64,000 bases of DNA, taken from positions 1 to 64,000 of the forward strand of contig NZ_JAQAGZ010000030.1 of the NCBI RefSeq assembly GCF_027533625.1. Reading direction: 5' to 3'. A model generated the notes under the pieces. The model was not told the origin of the DNA. It was given only the letters and a program-made list of their open reading frames with translations, and searched no databases. This DNA comes from Paenibacillus gyeongsangnamensis (GTDB lineage Bacteria > Bacillota > Bacilli > Paenibacillales > NBRC-103111). Shown piece after piece: positions 9,572 through 19,040 of the stretch (positions are counted from its first letter, which is position 1; every line of letters starts with the position of its first letter). The position numbers and the translations under genes are program-made.

Positions 9572-11104
9572 TTATTTGCCGTAACCAAGATCCTGCAGCT
9601 GTTTGGTTGCGGAATCAACATAGATTTTGAAATTCATGCTCGATTCAAGCGTCTTAAGGAAATTGTCGTACCCGGTTAGCGGACTTTTCCCATAAACGAA
9701 TTTCACCAGTTCTTCTTCAATAAAGCGGGAGGCGTCCGCCGGATTATAGCCTTCCGGGTTGGTCAAGAATCCGTTTAATGTTTTGATTCTCGGCTGGTTG
9801 TTGGCAAACTCGATATATTTGGATTGCGGCGCAAATTTGGTCTGCAAATAAGACATTTCCGGACGTCCGGTAAATTGGTAAAGCCAAGTGAAGCCGGCTT
9901 CTTTGCCCATCAGCTCCGTCGGGACAATCTTGTCGCCTTCCTGGTTGTAGTGTTTTCCTTTAATGCCGAACTGTACCAGCATGGACCCGTCCTTGCCGGA
10001 AACGTAGTTTAGCAGGTCGATTACCTTTTGCAATTTATCCTTGTTTTTCTCCAGGGCCTTAGGAATCGCATAAATGCCGGAGGTTCCGCCAATATCAATC
10101 GGGCCGTCGTACTGCCCGCCGGGTCCTTTCGGAGGGGCCAGTTGTATCCAATTGGCGTTCGGGTTGACTTTCTTGATCTGCTCGACAAATTGGTCCTTAC
10201 TCATGTTCGGCCAGTCAATCCAAATGATGCCCGCTTGACCCTTGATCGCCTTTTCCTGGTGCTGCAGTCCGGTATTGGCCATAAGCTCCGGATCTACGGC
10301 GCCGGTGTCAACCAGCTTCTTGATAAAAGCAAGCGCGTCCTTCATTGCCGGATCATAGAGGGAATTTATGACCTTGCCGTTTTTTACATAGAAGGTATTC
10401 GGATCCCCTACGCCGTAAGCGCCAAAGACAGGAGCGAACGCGGCAAGCTTGCTTCCGGTGAGTCCGAGGGTATCCTTCTTGCCGTTGCCGTCCGGATCCT
10501 GTTCGGTAAAAGCCTTCACGACATTCAGAAGCTCGTCGGTTGTGGCCGGCTGCTGAAGACCGAGCTTATCCAGCCAATCCTTACGGATCCAATAAGTGTT
10601 ATACGGGATGTTAGGAGCTTTCGGAATGGCGTACACTTTGCCGTCCATCGTTGTCTTCTTCAAGCTGTCGGCGCCGATAAAATCTTTAACCGGTTGCAGC
10701 TTATCCATATAAGGAGTCAAATCGAGCAGCAATCCCTGCTGTACAAATTGCTTCAGCGCGGCACGGTCCGGCACCTGGAACAAATCGGGGAAATTGCCGG
10801 ACGCCAAACGAACGTTCAACTGATTTTTATAATCGTCCCCCGATGCGTATACGGTTAGATTCAGATCCGAATGAATTGCTTTGTCAATTTCCTGTTTGAT
10901 AAAATCTTTGTCAGGCGACGGCAAGTTGTTGCCCGTTTCAATCACATCCAATTTAACGTTCTTAGCCGATTCGTTTGAACCCGCGGCGCCGCTGCCCGAA
11001 GTTTTAGCTTCGTTCGTTGGATTGCTGCTAGACGAGCAGCCTGCGAGCATACTGCCGGATAGCACTGCGGTTGCGAAAATCACGGATAACGACTTTTGTT
11101 TCAT
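9572..11104 (-). CDS. Extracellular sugar-binding lipoprotein, LipO/YtcQ type
   Basis: Intact solute-binding protein (510 residues). The signal ends in MLAGC with Cys23 as lipidation site, followed by a Ser/Asn/Gly linker. An EF-hand-like loop DPDGNGKKDT is shared with the paralogue at 4540-6057. GGGAGGGG lies nine bases before the ATG. It lies between the permease pair and the PhyH gene and should capture the ligand outside the membrane for permeases 11187-13006. The ligand is unknown; the LplA/YtcQ group generally binds oligosaccharides from plant or host glycans. Confidence 0.92.
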   Translation of the reverse strand: MKQKSLSVIFATAVLSGSMLAGCSSSSNPTNEAKTSGSGAAGSNESAKNVKLDVIETGNNLPSPDKDFIKQEIDKAIHSDLNLTVYASGDDYKNQLNVRLASGNFPDLFQVPDRAALKQFVQQGLLLDLTPYMDKLQPVKDFIGADSLKKTTMDGKVYAIPKAPNIPYNTYWIRKDWLDKLGLQQPATTDELLNVVKAFTEQDPDGNGKKDTLGLTGSKLAAFAPVFGAYGVGDPNTFYVKNGKVINSLYDPAMKDALAFIKKLVDTGAVDPELMANTGLQHQEKAIKGQAGIIWIDWPNMSKDQFVEQIKKVNPNANWIQLAPPKGPGGQYDGPIDIGGTSGIYAIPKALEKNKDKLQKVIDLLNYVSGKDGSMLVQFGIKGKHYNQEGDKIVPTELMGKEAGFTWLYQFTGRPEMSYLQTKFAPQSKYIEFANNQPRIKTLNGFLTNPEGYNPADASRFIEEELVKFVYGKSPLTGYDNFLKTLESSMNFKIYVDSATKQLQDLGYGK

Positions 11105-11186
11105 GTTTTAGATCCCCTCCCTAATTTTGCATGTCCATCTATTGAACCGGCATCCGCTGTTCCTGCAGTAAACAGGGTACCGAGCT

Positions 11187-12047
11187 TCAACCTTTGACAG
11201 ATCCAAGCAGCATGCCTTTCGTAAAGTGCTTCTGCAAAAATGGATAAACGATGATAATGGGCAGACTGGCCATAATCACGGAAGCCATTTGCAGCGTTTC
11301 CGTCGGCGTAATGTTCTCGGCATTTTCTAGAGGCTGCTGGGTTTGAACCAAAATTTCGCGTACGATGACCTGAAGCGGAAACAGCTTGCGATCGGTCACA
11401 TACATGATCGCTTGGAAAAATTCATTCCAATGGCCTACGGCGTAAAACAACCCGATGGTCAGCGTTACCGGAATGGATAACGGCGCAACGATTTGCCGCA
11501 GGATACGGAATTCTTGCGCCCCGTCGATTCTGGCCGATTCGAACAGCTCTTCCGGAAGATTCTCGTAGAAGCTTTTCATAATGAGAACGTTGAAGCTCCA
11601 GACGAGATTCGGTAAAATCATCGCCCAAATTGAGTTCAGCAGTCCGAGCGCCTTGACGACTAAATAAGTCGGAATCATCCCGCCGGTAAACAGCAGGGTG
11701 AACACCACCATCATCAGAAAAAAGCTTCGGCCGGGCAGCTGCTTACGGCTAAGCGGATAAGCCATTAACGCGGTAATCGCTATATTGAGAAGCGTACCGA
11801 CAACCGTTACCAGAACCGTGACGCCGAAAGCCCGGGGAATGTTCGATACCGTAAGCAGCTTATGGTAAGCGTCAAACGTTAATGTTCGCGGTATGAGGAT
11901 GAAGCCGCCGTTTTTAAGCACTTCGCTGAACGGCGTGATGGAAACGGAAAGCACATAGAGCAGCGGGAACACCGCCGCCATCCCGCAAAGCAGCAATACG
12001 ACAAAGACAACGATGTTTGCGATGCGGTCATCCAAGCTTTTTACCAT
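11187..12047 (-). CDS. Carbohydrate ABC transporter permease, LplC/YtcP type
   Basis: Second permease of the intact system, about 286 residues and six transmembrane helices. The EAA loop is FESARIDGAQEFR followed by IVAPLSIP, and it ends LLGSVKG like its paralogue at 2679. I start it at the ATG at 12047, which overlaps the stop of the upstream permease, with GGGGGGAAGG just before it. A TTG five codons earlier is possible but would overlap the ribosome site. The overlap indicates translational coupling with LplB. Confidence 0.9.
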   Translation of the reverse strand: MVKSLDDRIANIVVFVVLLLCGMAAVFPLLYVLSVSITPFSEVLKNGGFILIPRTLTFDAYHKLLTVSNIPRAFGVTVLVTVVGTLLNIAITALMAYPLSRKQLPGRSFFLMMVVFTLLFTGGMIPTYLVVKALGLLNSIWAMILPNLVWSFNVLIMKSFYENLPEELFESARIDGAQEFRILRQIVAPLSIPVTLTIGLFYAVGHWNEFFQAIMYVTDRKLFPLQVIVREILVQTQQPLENAENITPTETLQMASVIMASLPIIIVYPFLQKHFTKGMLLGSVKG

Positions 12048-13006
12048 ATGCCTTCCCCCCAACGCTTCGCGATGTTGTTCGATCCGAGCACCAGAATAAA
12101 ACCGATGGCCGCCTTGAATAACCCCACTGCCGATGCCAAGCTGAAATTAAGCTGCTGCAAGCCGGTACGGAACACCCAGGTATCGAGAATATCCGCTACG
12201 GAATAGACTTGAACATTGTACATGATGTAAATTTGCTCGAAGCCGGCATCCAGTATATGGCCCAAGTTCAAGATGAGCAGCATAATAATGACGCCCCGGA
12301 TACCGGGAAGCGTAATGTTCCAAATCATCCGAAGCCGGCCGGCACCGTCCGCCCGCGCGGCTTCATAAAGGGTGGGATCGATTCCCGCGATGGCCGCTAA
12401 ATAAATAATGGCGCCCCATCCGAGGTTTTGCCAGATTTCCGAACCGACAAGCAAGGACCGGAAGTAAGTAGTCGAGGTAAGGAACGGGATGGTCTGCCCC
12501 CCATACTCCTTGATCCAGTGATTCACTAATCCGGAACTCTGGGACAAGAGGGCCAGCAGAATGCCGTAGATGATGACCCAGGATAGAAAATGCGGCATAT
12601 AGGTTAACGTTTGGATTAACGATTTAAACCATTTCACGCGGCATTCGTTCAAGAGCAGCGCCATGACAATCGGCGGAATCATACCGAAAACCAACTTGTA
12701 CACGCTGATCAGAAACGTATTGGCAAGTAGCTGAGAAAAATACGGGGAATGAAAAAATGTTAGAAAATGCTTGTTCCACGGACTTGCCCACGGGCTGGAC
12801 CAAATGCCGTCCGACATGTTGAAATTCTTGAACGCAATGATGACGCCGTACATCGGGATATATTTAAATAGAAGGTAATAAATGACTCCCGGTAAAAGCA
12901 TCAGATAAAAGGCCCGAAAGCGCCAAATTTTTTTGCCCAGTGCGGCTAGGACACCTGATTTCGGCTTGGCGTCTTGTACGGAATGGATCGTAATCCGTTG
13001 GTCCAT
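12041..13006 (-). CDS. Carbohydrate ABC transporter permease, LplB type
   Basis: First permease of the intact system (321 residues). A basic N-terminal tail precedes LMLLPGVIYYLLFKYIPMYG; six helices and the EAA loop YEAARADGAGRLR followed by ITLPGI are visible. It is the first gene of the permease/binding protein/PhyH unit, 123 bases after the histidine-kinase gene, with a promoter candidate in that gap. Its paralogue at 3553-4505 is frameshifted, so this copy shows what the undamaged gene looks like. Confidence 0.92.
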   Translation of the reverse strand: MDQRITIHSVQDAKPKSGVLAALGKKIWRFRAFYLMLLPGVIYYLLFKYIPMYGVIIAFKNFNMSDGIWSSPWASPWNKHFLTFFHSPYFSQLLANTFLISVYKLVFGMIPPIVMALLLNECRVKWFKSLIQTLTYMPHFLSWVIIYGILLALLSQSSGLVNHWIKEYGGQTIPFLTSTTYFRSLLVGSEIWQNLGWGAIIYLAAIAGIDPTLYEAARADGAGRLRMIWNITLPGIRGVIIMLLILNLGHILDAGFEQIYIMYNVQVYSVADILDTWVFRTGLQQLNFSLASAVGLFKAAIGFILVLGSNNIAKRWGEGIW

Positions 13007-13029
13007 GCGCTGTTCACCCCACTTGTTAT

Positions 13030-13070
13030 TGTAAGCGAATTCAAATGATTGACGTACACCTACTATAGCA
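13030..13070 (-). promoter_or_regulatory. Extended -10 promoter with CcpA-like site before the permease operon
   Basis: On the minus strand TGCTATAGT (13062-13070) fits an extended -10 element; no good -35 is visible, as expected for an activator-dependent promoter. Downstream, TGAATTCGCTTACA (13030-13043, minus strand) matches the cre consensus TGWAANCGNTNWCA at all but one position. I infer activation by the adjacent response regulator and catabolite repression by CcpA. Confidence 0.45.
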
Positions 13071-13129
13071 AGCCGGAAGTGAATTTAACTATGCATAATC
13101 CTTGCGAAATGATGAACAAATTCAACAAT

Positions 13130-14893
13130 TCACGCACCCGTGCGGTGAACGGGAATCGTAATCCGGACGACGGTTCCCGCATTCGGCACGCTTCCGATCC
13201 GCAGCCCGTAGGTGGCGCCGTAATGAAGCACCAACCGATGATGGACATTGGGCATCCCGATGCCGGAGAAGTGTCCTTTGTGCTCTTCGGCCGTCCGACC
13301 GTCAAGAAGCTTGTGAAGCTTTGAAGTCTCGATGCCTATCCCGTTATCGCGGATGAAAAAGCGAATCTTCCCCTTACGAATGGACCCCCTGATAGAGATA
13401 ACTCCATCTTCGCGGCGGCTGGGCGTAATGCCGTGGAAGATGGCGTTCTCCAGTATGGGCTGCAGCGTCAATTTTAAAATTTTGCACGGCAAAACGTCCT
13501 CATCGATCTCTTGGATATATTTGAATTTGTCCCCATAACGTACTTTTTGGATCTGCATATACATGTTAAGCCCATCCAGCTCTTCTTTAACCAATATGAA
13601 TTCCGATGTTTTATCAAAGCTAAGCGACAACACGCCAACCAATGCTCTAATCGTCTCTTTGACCTCTTCCGTACGGTGCTGTTTAGCCAAGCTGCCGATG
13701 CACGCGAGCGTGTTGTAAAGAAAATGAGGCGCAATCTGGCTTTGCAGCACCTTCAGCTCCAGCTGTTTTTTCCGCACTTCCATTTGTTTCGTCTCTTGAA
13801 GCAGGTTGCGGATGCGCTCCATCATGGCGTTAAAGCTTTGGGCAAGCCGTCCGATTTCGTCCTCCCTTTTTACATAGAGGCTTGGGACCACCTCCATGTC
13901 GTAAACCCTGTCCATCTTGGCGGCGAGCGTGCGGATTGATTTGGTCAAATAGCGCGACATCACAAAGGCCATAAACAAGAGGATCAGGACCCAGATGAAT
14001 GCGGCGGCTTTATAATTATCAAACAGTCGGGAGACGTTCTGATAAAAATAATGCTCCTTGATCAGGACAATCAAGGTCCAGCCGAGCCGATTTTGCCCGG
14101 ATTTGATTACCACGAGCTTGCCGGTTGATTCTTGCAGCTCGCTGGCCGTGACCGGCAGGTCCGCCAAACGTCCGACGAAATCTTCGGGGGGCTCTTCATG
14201 AAAGCTTCTTGGCTTTTGCGGCAGCATCTCGCTGTCTCTATCGAACGTGACTACCTTGTTTTTATCGGACAGGATGACGAACGTTTTGTCCGAATTGGAA
14301 GTGAGCTCACTGATCTTCCGGTTAAGCTTCTCAAGATCCAGCTCAACCACGGCAACCCCTAAAATCTCGCCGCCGTCTCCGATGACAGGCCGGGATATAG
14401 CCACCGTCGAGCCGGAAAGAGGGGATACATAAGGTTGGCTTACGACCGACGCTCCGTAATTTTGCTGCGACTTTTCGTAAATCGCCGGAAGCATCGGATT
14501 GCCGATGATATCGTAGTTGACCTGGGCGCTTGAATATACTTTTCCGTCATTACGGATCAGATACAGCGTTTTGACGAAGGTGCTGTTATTTTCCGCAATG
14601 AAACGGAGCGAATCCGAGAATTTCTTATCGCTCCCTTCAGCGTGCAGCTTAGCGCTTGACGACAGAAGCAGCAGGACATTCTGGCTATTGTCCAGATACG
14701 TATCGAGAAACTGGTTCGTACGCGCGATCAATACCTCGGAGTCCGTAACCGTCTGGTTTTTGAACAAATCGGCCGCTCTGTAGTAATTGTTCCAAGCCAA
14801 TAAGATAAAAAACGTGAAAGTAACGAAAAACAAAAAAAGGAACTGTCTTGTCGCTAAGCTCCAGTTCCTGTACCAACGATACATTCGATTCAT
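13130..14893 (-). CDS. Sensor histidine kinase, YesM type
   Basis: 587 residues. A transmembrane helix at about 17-36, an extracellular dCache-like sensor to about 295, a second helix at about 297-316, a HAMP segment and a His_kinase domain with the phosphorylated H390 in QIAPHFLYNTL. An ATPase domain follows with an N box (LENAIFHGI) and a DNGIGI G box. It starts six bases after the response-regulator stop, with AAGGA nine bases upstream. The pair should sense an extracellular sugar or the loaded binding protein and switch on the neighbouring transporter operon. Confidence 0.92.
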   Translation of the reverse strand: MNRMYRWYRNWSLATRQFLFLFFVTFTFFILLAWNNYYRAADLFKNQTVTDSEVLIARTNQFLDTYLDNSQNVLLLLSSSAKLHAEGSDKKFSDSLRFIAENNSTFVKTLYLIRNDGKVYSSAQVNYDIIGNPMLPAIYEKSQQNYGASVVSQPYVSPLSGSTVAISRPVIGDGGEILGVAVVELDLEKLNRKISELTSNSDKTFVILSDKNKVVTFDRDSEMLPQKPRSFHEEPPEDFVGRLADLPVTASELQESTGKLVVIKSGQNRLGWTLIVLIKEHYFYQNVSRLFDNYKAAAFIWVLILLFMAFVMSRYLTKSIRTLAAKMDRVYDMEVVPSLYVKREDEIGRLAQSFNAMMERIRNLLQETKQMEVRKKQLELKVLQSQIAPHFLYNTLACIGSLAKQHRTEEVKETIRALVGVLSLSFDKTSEFILVKEELDGLNMYMQIQKVRYGDKFKYIQEIDEDVLPCKILKLTLQPILENAIFHGITPSRREDGVISIRGSIRKGKIRFFIRDNGIGIETSKLHKLLDGRTAEEHKGHFSGIGMPNVHHRLVLHYGATYGLRIGSVPNAGTVVRITIPVHRTGA

Positions 14894-14899
14894 TCGAAA

Positions 14900-16510
14900 T
14901 CATCCTTTGGCTAATCTTGTTCGGCCAATCGCGATGCTTTGTGCGGAGGATTTTTTCAGTTCCGTAGGCGCCGCTCCCGTCCATTCGCGAAATATGGCGG
15001 AGAAATAACGGTAACTGGGAATGCCGACCTCCAGCGCAACCTCATAAACCCTTAGCGACGTATTCTGCAGTAAATAGGCCGCTTTTTCTATCCTTTTTTT
15101 CGTAATAAAGTCGTTAAAGGAAATCCCGGTCTCTTCCCGGAACAGCCTGCTCAAATAGTGCGGACTCAGCCCCACCTGCTCGGAAACCGTCGTAAGCGTC
15201 ATCGGCTTTTCCAGGTTCGCCGCAATGAAAACCTTCGCTTCGGCAATCTCTCTTCGGAGCTTCTTCTTACCGCTGAGAGATTCGATTTCATGGATGAACG
15301 CCGCCGCAAGCTCGTTGACCGTGGCAGCGTTTACAATTCGCTGCGCTACCCTCCATCCTTTTACCTGGACGGCATGCTCCCTCTGCCAGTCGCGAAGCCA
15401 ATTAGTGACGAATTCCCGCAGCTCCTCCGGTACAATCCGGTATTTCATCGCCCATTTGACGAAATCTTCGCGAATCACCTTCGCCAGCTGCTCCCGGTCC
15501 CATTGCGCTTTGCGCAGCTTGCCGGATATTTCATTCTCCATCTGTTCCTCAAGCGTTGCCGGTCCGGTCCATTGCTTCGTGAACACCCTGCCTAAGCTCT
15601 CGTAAAAGACGGCTGCCGGCTTCTCGCAAACGCTCCGGTAAACGGCGGCGAAATCGGCACTCTTCCGCACGGGTTCGCTAATGACGGAATACAGCCGAAA
15701 CGTGTCGCTGAGAAAGGAGAGGCTGCGATCCAACGACTTATACAGCTCCTCCATAATCGTTTCCAATTTGCCTCGCAAATACGGCAAATTATCGCTCTCC
15801 GTGTGGAACATCAGCAAATAAACGCCGTCCCCGGCCGGGACCCATGTAAAAAAATACGGACGCTCCAACGAGGTTAGCACGTCTTCGATTTCATGGAGAA
15901 CGAATAAACGGCCCTCCACTCGCGTCTCCACATGAAGCGCGGCGAGACGAAACGGCGGCTTGAGCGGGAGAGAAGCTTGCAGGAAATTTTCCGGATCGCT
16001 GTCGACATCCGTTTCATGAACATAGGAATGCTGCTGCTCCATAACCTTCTGAAATCGCTCGAGTAGGCTTTTGGATACTTGCCAGCGCAACCGTTCCGCC
16101 TCTCCCCGCTGCAGCGATTTTGCCCGATAGGCGTCCTCTTTTGCTTTCAGCAATGCTTGTTCGAGATCATGGTCGTCCATCGTTACTTTTACAAGATACT
16201 CAACCGCACCGAGCTTGAGCGCTTCTTGCGCATAGGCGAATTCCGAATGGCAGGTAAGCAGGATGATTTGGGTATTCGGGAACTCCGACTTCAGGCTTCG
16301 TGAAAGCTCGAGACCGTTCATCACCGGCATTGTAATGTCCGTGATCACAATATCCGGGGAGAAGTTGCGGCAAAACCGCAGCGCCTCCTCGCCGTTTTCC
16401 GCTTCGCCGATCAATTCCGTATGATGCTCTCCCCAAGAAAACAAACGAAGCTCCTGACGGATAGGCAGCTCATCATCTACAACCAATACGGTTAACGCAT
16501 CGTGATTCAT
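14900..16510 (-). CDS. Response regulator with AraC-type DNA-binding domain, YesN type
   Basis: 536 residues. The receiver domain (about 5-125) has acidic D12/D13, phosphorylation site D58 in IVITDITMPVMNG and K107. A long linker follows, then a C-terminal AraC double helix-turn-helix with SPHYLSRLFREETG and IPSYRYFSAIFREWTG. It is the first gene of the regulator-kinase pair and the predicted activator of the permease/binding protein/PhyH operon and perhaps of the FAD oxidoreductase. The ATG has a G-rich ribosome site six bases upstream. Confidence 0.92.
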   Translation of the reverse strand: MNHDALTVLVVDDELPIRQELRLFSWGEHHTELIGEAENGEEALRFCRNFSPDIVITDITMPVMNGLELSRSLKSEFPNTQIILLTCHSEFAYAQEALKLGAVEYLVKVTMDDHDLEQALLKAKEDAYRAKSLQRGEAERLRWQVSKSLLERFQKVMEQQHSYVHETDVDSDPENFLQASLPLKPPFRLAALHVETRVEGRLFVLHEIEDVLTSLERPYFFTWVPAGDGVYLLMFHTESDNLPYLRGKLETIMEELYKSLDRSLSFLSDTFRLYSVISEPVRKSADFAAVYRSVCEKPAAVFYESLGRVFTKQWTGPATLEEQMENEISGKLRKAQWDREQLAKVIREDFVKWAMKYRIVPEELREFVTNWLRDWQREHAVQVKGWRVAQRIVNAATVNELAAAFIHEIESLSGKKKLRREIAEAKVFIAANLEKPMTLTTVSEQVGLSPHYLSRLFREETGISFNDFITKKRIEKAAYLLQNTSLRVYEVALEVGIPSYRYFSAIFREWTGAAPTELKKSSAQSIAIGRTRLAKG

Positions 16511-16524
16511 GCCGCACCCCCCTA

Positions 16525-16562
16525 TGGAAACGCTTTAATTATATCACTTTTTTGACAAGTGA
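16525..16562 (-). promoter_or_regulatory. Extended -10 promoter, CcpA-like site and dyad before the response regulator
   Basis: On the minus strand TGATATAAT is an extended -10 (hexamer at 16538-16543). A 6-bp dyad, TCACTT (16544-16549) and AAGTGA (16557-16562), sits in the spacer where a repressor or activator could bind. TGGAAACGCTTTAA at 16525-16538 matches the cre consensus at 12 of 14 positions and lies between the -10 and the start, a position typical of CcpA roadblock repression. Confidence 0.45.
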
Positions 16563-16610
16563 GCATTTGGATCATTTCCTAAAAAGTGTACACGGTTTGA
16601 TACAGAAACA

Positions 16611-16647
16611 GAAGATGGCCACGCAAACCGATGCATGAACCATCTTC
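16611..16647 (-). terminator. Weak hairpin after the FAD oxidoreductase
   Basis: GAAGATGG (16611-16618) pairs with CCATCTTC (16640-16647) across a 21-base loop, just downstream of the gene ending at 16663. No clear T run follows, so termination is uncertain. Confidence 0.3.
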
Positions 16648-16662
16648 CGACACGTTAAGGAG

Positions 16663-18912
16663 CTATTCGTATACCCGGACCTCTACGATTTCAGCTCGCG
16701 AGCAGCCGTTGGTCGAATCTGCCACGATGCGAAGCTTATCGGCTGCGATAACGGAATCCAGCGTATGCACCTGTTTGCGCTTATGATTGTTATGTCCCTC
16801 GGCTGCCGTGATCCAGTCGCCGTTCGCATGAACCTGCACGCTGTAATTTTTGATTAATTCCGGGATTACCTCGAACGGCGTGCGGTGATGATGGAGGTTA
16901 ATCAAGTCTTCGTTCACGTCGTCATTAAAGGTGATGTGGACCGTTCGGACATTCACCGGTTTCGGCCAACTCAGCTCCAGCCATTCCGGCGAGCCTTCCC
17001 GCACGACTGCGGAAGACCACAGATGCGGGCCTGCATATGGACGCGAGTAACCGTCAACCACTTTCTCCGGAGCGAATGCCTTTGTTTGAGACAGCAGCCG
17101 GAAGCAGAAAGGCTTTCGCGCAACCGAACGCATGCTCCACTGGATGACAGGCTGGTGCGGTTGATGATCCTCGAGATCCGCAGATACGATGGGTCTTGGG
17201 CCTTTCACGAAGGCGAGGACCCCCGATTGCGGCTGTCCGGACAAATGCAGCGCCAGCGTTTCGTTCGCTTTAATAATAATAAAGGCATTCTGAGGGGCCG
17301 CCGGCTTCCAGCTCAAATTCAGCTTCACCCATTGCTTGAGTCCTTTGCCGACTTGAGCTGTTGCTGCCGTCTGCAATGCATGCGGGACATAATTCTCGCC
17401 GCGGCCGGTACTCCACAGTTCCGCCTTCAGCATCGAGGCTTCTGCGGCGTCCACCAATAGTTCAATGCCGTCGATCTCCGGGTCTACCGGCAGGAGCAAG
17501 CCGACATCGGCCTTAAGCGGATAGGTCTCCGCCGGCGTTTCCACAACCAGCTGTGTATTGGTGCTGGATGCCGTTACATTAGCTTGCAGCGCCAGGTCGG
17601 CCGGATCCTCGTTGCGCAAGCCCACGATCGAAGCATCCTGCCGCAGCATGATTTGCTGCAGCTCGCGCAGGTGGCTGTTATGCAGCTCGCGCGGCGTGAT
17701 GCCCTTCTCTACACACAATGCGGCCCCGGTGCCTGCTGCTTCACCGATTACGGCACAGGTAGCCATCACGCGGGTCGTTCCGAAAGCAACGTGCGAAGCG
17801 CTGATATTGCGACCGGCCATGAGCAGATTATTTACATTCACAGAATACAGGGAGCGGAACGGGATATGGTACACGCCATCTATGTGCAGATGCTTGGATC
17901 CACTTTCTGCCGAATACATGCCTTGCGGCGGATGAAGATCGATGGACCAGCCTCCGAACGCAATGCGGTCTTCAAATTCGCGTTGCGCGACGATATCGTT
18001 CTGATTGAGCACATAATCGCCGATGAAACGGCGAAACTCTCGTTTCCCCGGGATGGAGCCGACCCATTCCAGGGTCATATGATCGGCATCGAATTTGCCT
18101 GAGTTTTTGATATAATCCCAAATCCCGTAAATCACGGACCACAGTTCATCGCGAATCCGCTCATTTTCGTGGACCGTATCGATTTCCCCGCCCCATTCGA
18201 TCCACCAATAAGCGCATCCATTATCACCGCTGCGGATGACCCGCTTCATCGGAATCGTCGTTTGCATAATGTCTTTGGCAAAGCCGGGCGGGATGTATTT
18301 AACAGGATGACCCGCATCCTTCGTATAAAAAAGCAGGGTACTGCCCAGTGTGATGTCGTCCGGTACCAATGACGCCCAATCTTCGTTATACTCTTCCTTG
18401 GCCTCACGGCCGATTCGATATTTGGCGCCCGCAAGAAATCCGACCAATCCATCGCCGGTGCAGTCGAGGAACATTGCGCTTTCAAAACGGATCCGCCGTT
18501 CCGATCCCATCATCCAGCCGGTAACGGAGCGAATGGACCGGTGATTTTCATCTCCTTCCGCCTCGACTTCATGCACATCCGTGTTCAAGAACAAGCTAAT
18601 ATTTTTTTCCGTCCGTACTTTCTCCAGCACAACCAAATCCCAAAAATACGGGTTTCCATCTATATTGCGATACTGGTTCTCGACGAACATTTCTCCCATA
18701 ATGCCGGTTTCCCTTGCATAACGGTGAGTTCCGTGTGCGGTAGCTCCGCAAACCCATACCCTCACCTCGCTGCTGGAATTACCGCCAAGTACAGGCCGAT
18801 TCTGAATCAGCGAAACCGTTCTGCCCAGACGGGCCGCAGCCACAGCAGCACAAACTCCGGCCAATCCGCCGCCGACAACCGTAATATCGGATCTAACAAC
18901 CTCCTGTCTCAT
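16663..18912 (-). CDS. FAD-dependent oxidoreductase with discoidin-like C-terminal domain
   Basis: 749 residues. The N-terminal Rossmann signature VVGGGLAG (G14-G19) and the LGGNSSSEV stretch identify the FAD_oxidored family (PF12831). The last about 140 residues (from APEKVVDGYSRP to the end) resemble an F5/8 type C carbohydrate-binding domain. No signal peptide is seen. The family is common in polysaccharide-utilisation loci, but few members have known substrates. It is divergent from the AraC gene at 19041 and lies upstream of the response regulator, so it probably belongs to the same sugar-catabolic programme. GGAAGGAG lies nine bases before the ATG. Confidence 0.85.
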   Translation of the reverse strand: MRQEVVRSDITVVGGGLAGVCAAVAAARLGRTVSLIQNRPVLGGNSSSEVRVWVCGATAHGTHRYARETGIMGEMFVENQYRNIDGNPYFWDLVVLEKVRTEKNISLFLNTDVHEVEAEGDENHRSIRSVTGWMMGSERRIRFESAMFLDCTGDGLVGFLAGAKYRIGREAKEEYNEDWASLVPDDITLGSTLLFYTKDAGHPVKYIPPGFAKDIMQTTIPMKRVIRSGDNGCAYWWIEWGGEIDTVHENERIRDELWSVIYGIWDYIKNSGKFDADHMTLEWVGSIPGKREFRRFIGDYVLNQNDIVAQREFEDRIAFGGWSIDLHPPQGMYSAESGSKHLHIDGVYHIPFRSLYSVNVNNLLMAGRNISASHVAFGTTRVMATCAVIGEAAGTGAALCVEKGITPRELHNSHLRELQQIMLRQDASIVGLRNEDPADLALQANVTASSTNTQLVVETPAETYPLKADVGLLLPVDPEIDGIELLVDAAEASMLKAELWSTGRGENYVPHALQTAATAQVGKGLKQWVKLNLSWKPAAPQNAFIIIKANETLALHLSGQPQSGVLAFVKGPRPIVSADLEDHQPHQPVIQWSMRSVARKPFCFRLLSQTKAFAPEKVVDGYSRPYAGPHLWSSAVVREGSPEWLELSWPKPVNVRTVHITFNDDVNEDLINLHHHRTPFEVIPELIKNYSVQVHANGDWITAAEGHNNHKRKQVHTLDSVIAADKLRIVADSTNGCSRAEIVEVRVYE

Positions 18913-19040
18913 GTTCCAACACTCCTTCCATAGGAAATAAATATCTTAAGTTTCATCATATAACACGATCTTTTCAAATGACATGCATCGTATTACGATA
19001 AGCTATATACTTTATTTCAATTTCAGGAGTGTCGGAGCGA

